Assembly (NCBI GenBank): GCA_945912085.1
Contig: CAMEBJ010000053.1
Span: forward strand, 1-7,844
Direction: 5' to 3'
From: an uncultured Bacteroidales bacterium
Lineage (GTDB): Bacteria; Bacteroidota; Bacteroidia; Bacteroidales; UBA932
DNA length: 7,844 bases
In this document: one piece after another, positions 6,265 through 7,844 of the stretch
Layout: each line of letters begins with the position of its first letter
Numbering within the stretch: the stretch's first letter is position 1
The notes under the pieces: generated by a model
Seen by the model: the letters and a program-made list of their open reading frames with translations, nothing else
Databases searched by the model: none
Told to the model about the DNA's origin: nothing
Translations under genes and position numbers: made by a program

Positions 6265-7020
6265 CTAAAGGACATCCAGTGAAGCAAGGAAGTCGTGCGC
6301 CATCGCAAGGGCATCCGGTTTGCCGACGTCGAGCATCCGGAAGGATTCCACATTGACGCCGTAAATGGGGTGCTGCCCGGCAACGGAGAGGTAGAAATCG
6401 CGGATGGAGAACCGGGCGGGGGCAGGCTTGTCAACGACATACTTTTCCATCAGGGGAAAGACACGGTCGGAGAGGATGTGTATGCCGGAGAAGCCCAGGG
6501 CAAGGCAGTCTTCTTTTGTGAGGGAAGGGTCTGCCATTACAGTCTCTCCAGTGTTCGTGTTGGTCCAGCCGGCAAGACGCATTGTGTCGGGATTGAAAAG
6601 GAAGTAGCGGGAGGTTTTGCGGGGGCTGACCAGAAGGGTGGCGAGGGCATCGGGGCGGTGACACTGCGCAAAGGAGCGCAAATCGGCATTGGTCAGGACA
6701 TCCACATTGTGAATCAGGAAGTTTCCGCTGCCTTCGAGGAGTTTCCTTGCGTGTAGGATTGCTCCGCCGGTTTCCAGAAGCATAGCCCTTTCATCGCTGA
6801 TGCTGAATTGCATCCAGTCCTGCCTTTTGCACCAGTCCTCCACCTGGTCGGCAAAATGATGGACATTCACCACGGCGCTGTCAAAGCCGCTCCGCAGGAG
6901 TTTGCGGGAGACTATTTCAATCAAAGGATGGCCGTCCACAGGCACAAGGGCCTTGGGCATCGTGTCGGTCAGGGGTTTGAGGCGGGTGCCCAGACCCGCG
7001 GCGAATATCATTGATTTCAT
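6265..7020 (-). CDS. MurU/HddC-like sugar-1-phosphate nucleotidyltransferase
   Basis: A 251-residue nucleotidyltransferase resembling MurU, the uridylyltransferase that makes UDP-MurNAc from MurNAc-1-phosphate, and HddC-like guanylyl/cytidylyltransferases. MKSMIFAAGLGTRLKPLT at 1-18 with PKAL at 22-25 is the nucleotide-binding loop; LLETGGAI at 81-88 matches the LETGG motif of MurU; NVDVLT at 105-110 carries the likely catalytic Asp107; FSGIHIL at 177-183 and LDVGKPDAL at 230-238 are the later metal and sugar contacts. It is somewhat longer than MurU of Pseudomonas (about 223 residues, from memory). The start at 7020 mirrors the MKAM opening of MurU; Met4 (7011) is an alternative. It begins 14 bp after the kinase-RapZ gene and has no Shine-Dalgarno, so it is probably co-transcribed. 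The substrate is inferred from the kinase neighbour and the LETGG motif, not proved. Confidence 0.88.
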   Translation of the reverse strand: MKSMIFAAGLGTRLKPLTDTMPKALVPVDGHPLIEIVSRKLLRSGFDSAVVNVHHFADQVEDWCKRQDWMQFSISDERAMLLETGGAILHARKLLEGSGNFLIHNVDVLTNADLRSFAQCHRPDALATLLVSPRKTSRYFLFNPDTMRLAGWTNTNTGETVMADPSLTKEDCLALGFSGIHILSDRVFPLMEKYVVDKPAPARFSIRDFYLSVAGQHPIYGVNVESFRMLDVGKPDALAMAHDFLASLDVL

Positions 7021-7034
7021 TGATATTAAGTATT

Positions 7035-7844
7035 TCAGAGAACCCTGTCAATGCCCCTTTCACGGTGAATCAGGCGGATGCGGGCCTGGGGGAAGAGCCG
7101 GGCAAGGGAAGCAGCAATATGCTCTGCGCAGTAAACCGACCTGTGCTGACCTCCGGTGCACCCGAAAGCGACTGACAGATTGGTGAATCCCCTCCTCAGG
7201 TAGGTCTCCACATGCGGGACAACCATACCCTCCGCATTCCCGAGAAAGCGCAGAATCTCCCCGTCATCCTCCAGAAAATCAATCACAGGCTGGTCCAGGC
7301 CGGTCAGCCTGCGGTACTGCTCATATCTTCCCGGATTGTGGATATACCGGCAGTCGAAGACATATCCCCCGCCGTTCCCCGAGAAATCCTCCGGGATTCC
7401 TTTTTTGTAGGAAAAGCTGTAAACCTTGACTTCCAACGACTTGCCGTCAGAGATGCACTCCGGTAAATATTTCGGAAGACAGGTCAGTTCCTTCAGAAGC
7501 GAAACCAGGTAAGGGTAGTCCTCCGGCACCTTCCCGATGAAATCCCTCAGGATTGCCACAGTAGGAATCACACAGACAGTGAACTGGGCCTTGTGCTCGA
7601 CCAGTCCCCTGAACCCGTAAGCCCCGAGAACCTGCATCAGACGGAAAAGGCGGAAAAGCCTCAACCTCTTGTCAAACAAGGATCTGTCTATTTTTCCGGT
7701 ATATGGTTCAATGGCGGAGAGATATGTTCCGACAAGATCGGACTTTATGTTTTCGGGATATGCCGCCCTGACCTGCCACACGAAAGAGACAAGGTCATAA
7801 TAAATGGGGCCTCTTCTTCCTCCCTGAAAATCAATGAAATATGG
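7035..7844 (-). CDS. APH-like sugar kinase fused to RapZ C-terminal domain, 5' end outside window
   Basis: 269 residues of the C-terminal part are visible; the reading frame stays open to the window edge. It begins at YFIDFQGGRRGPIYYDLVSF (visible residues 2-21), the magnesium-binding DFQ and GPxxYDLVS motif of the phosphotransferase (APH/AmgK) fold, in which Asp5 takes the place of the DFG aspartate. A helical section (about 22-125) completes the kinase lobe. From about 136 to 262 it follows the RapZ C-terminal domain: VYSFSYKKGIP, YVFDCRYIHNP at 161-171, TGLDQPV at 181-187, LSVAFGCTGGQHRSVYCAEH at 223-242 including the GCTGGxHRS signature. E. coli RapZ binds glucosamine-6-phosphate through this domain and controls GlmS, but there the partner domain is a P-loop ATPase, absent here. 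The role is probably phosphorylation of an amino sugar, feeding the MurU-like enzyme next door. The kinase N-lobe and start are out of view. Confidence 0.88.
   Translation of the reverse strand, partial: PYFIDFQGGRRGPIYYDLVSFVWQVRAAYPENIKSDLVGTYLSAIEPYTGKIDRSLFDKRLRLFRLFRLMQVLGAYGFRGLVEHKAQFTVCVIPTVAILRDFIGKVPEDYPYLVSLLKELTCLPKYLPECISDGKSLEVKVYSFSYKKGIPEDFSGNGGGYVFDCRYIHNPGRYEQYRRLTGLDQPVIDFLEDDGEILRFLGNAEGMVVPHVETYLRRGFTNLSVAFGCTGGQHRSVYCAEHIAASLARLFPQARIRLIHRERGIDRVL

Noticed and set aside
6295..6756. A 153-codon open frame on the plus strand
   Set aside because: Antisense to the MurU-like gene, with no recognisable domain.
1..7844. Mobile elements, CRISPR arrays, tRNA or rRNA genes
   Set aside because: No transposase or integrase motifs, no regularly spaced repeats and no RNA gene signatures were seen; almost all bases belong to recognised coding genes.

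Overview
This window looks like chromosomal DNA of a Bacteroidales-type Bacteroidota bacterium of moderate GC content. Three things point there: TAnnTTTG-like -7 promoter boxes, generally weak Shine-Dalgarno sites, and protein families typical of the phylum (a DoxX/MauE-type membrane protein with CGCFG, a FtsB/DivIC-like protein ending in HFHFAAPGDDVYLLP, and a sugar kinase fused to a RapZ C-terminal domain). It is gene-dense. No tRNA, rRNA, CRISPR array, insertion sequence, phage gene or riboswitch was recognised, and no intergenic gap exceeds about 110 bases.

Left part (1-3959). A dihydropteroate synthase gene (folP) runs leftward off the window. It is divergent from a rightward cluster of thymidylate kinase (tmk), a DoxX/MauE-like membrane protein that overlaps tmk by one base, and adenylosuccinate lyase (purB). 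folP and tmk each have a -7-like box in the 92-bp gap between them. The common theme is nucleotide and folate metabolism, with an uncharacterised redox-type membrane protein in the middle.

Middle part (3974-6215). A small FtsB/DivIC-type cell division gene on the minus strand converges with purB and diverges from a sugar nucleotidyltransferase gene. That gene is followed after 3 bp by a CPBP-family intramembrane protease, so the pair is probably co-translated.

Right part (6265-7844). Two minus-strand genes lie 14 bp apart and form a kinase/uridylyltransferase pair. The upstream gene, cut by the window edge, is an aminoglycoside-phosphotransferase-like kinase domain fused to a RapZ C-terminal domain. 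The downstream gene is a MurU/HddC-like sugar-1-phosphate nucleotidyltransferase. The kinase-then-nucleotidyltransferase arrangement resembles the AmgK-MurU amino-sugar (MurNAc/GlcNAc) salvage route of Pseudomonas. The RapZ domain, which in Escherichia coli senses glucosamine-6-phosphate, suggests built-in metabolite sensing. This is the most interesting system in the window. The other genes look like ordinary core genes with a few local oddities, such as a duplicated insertion in folP and a thioredoxin-like region without CxxC in the DoxX protein.
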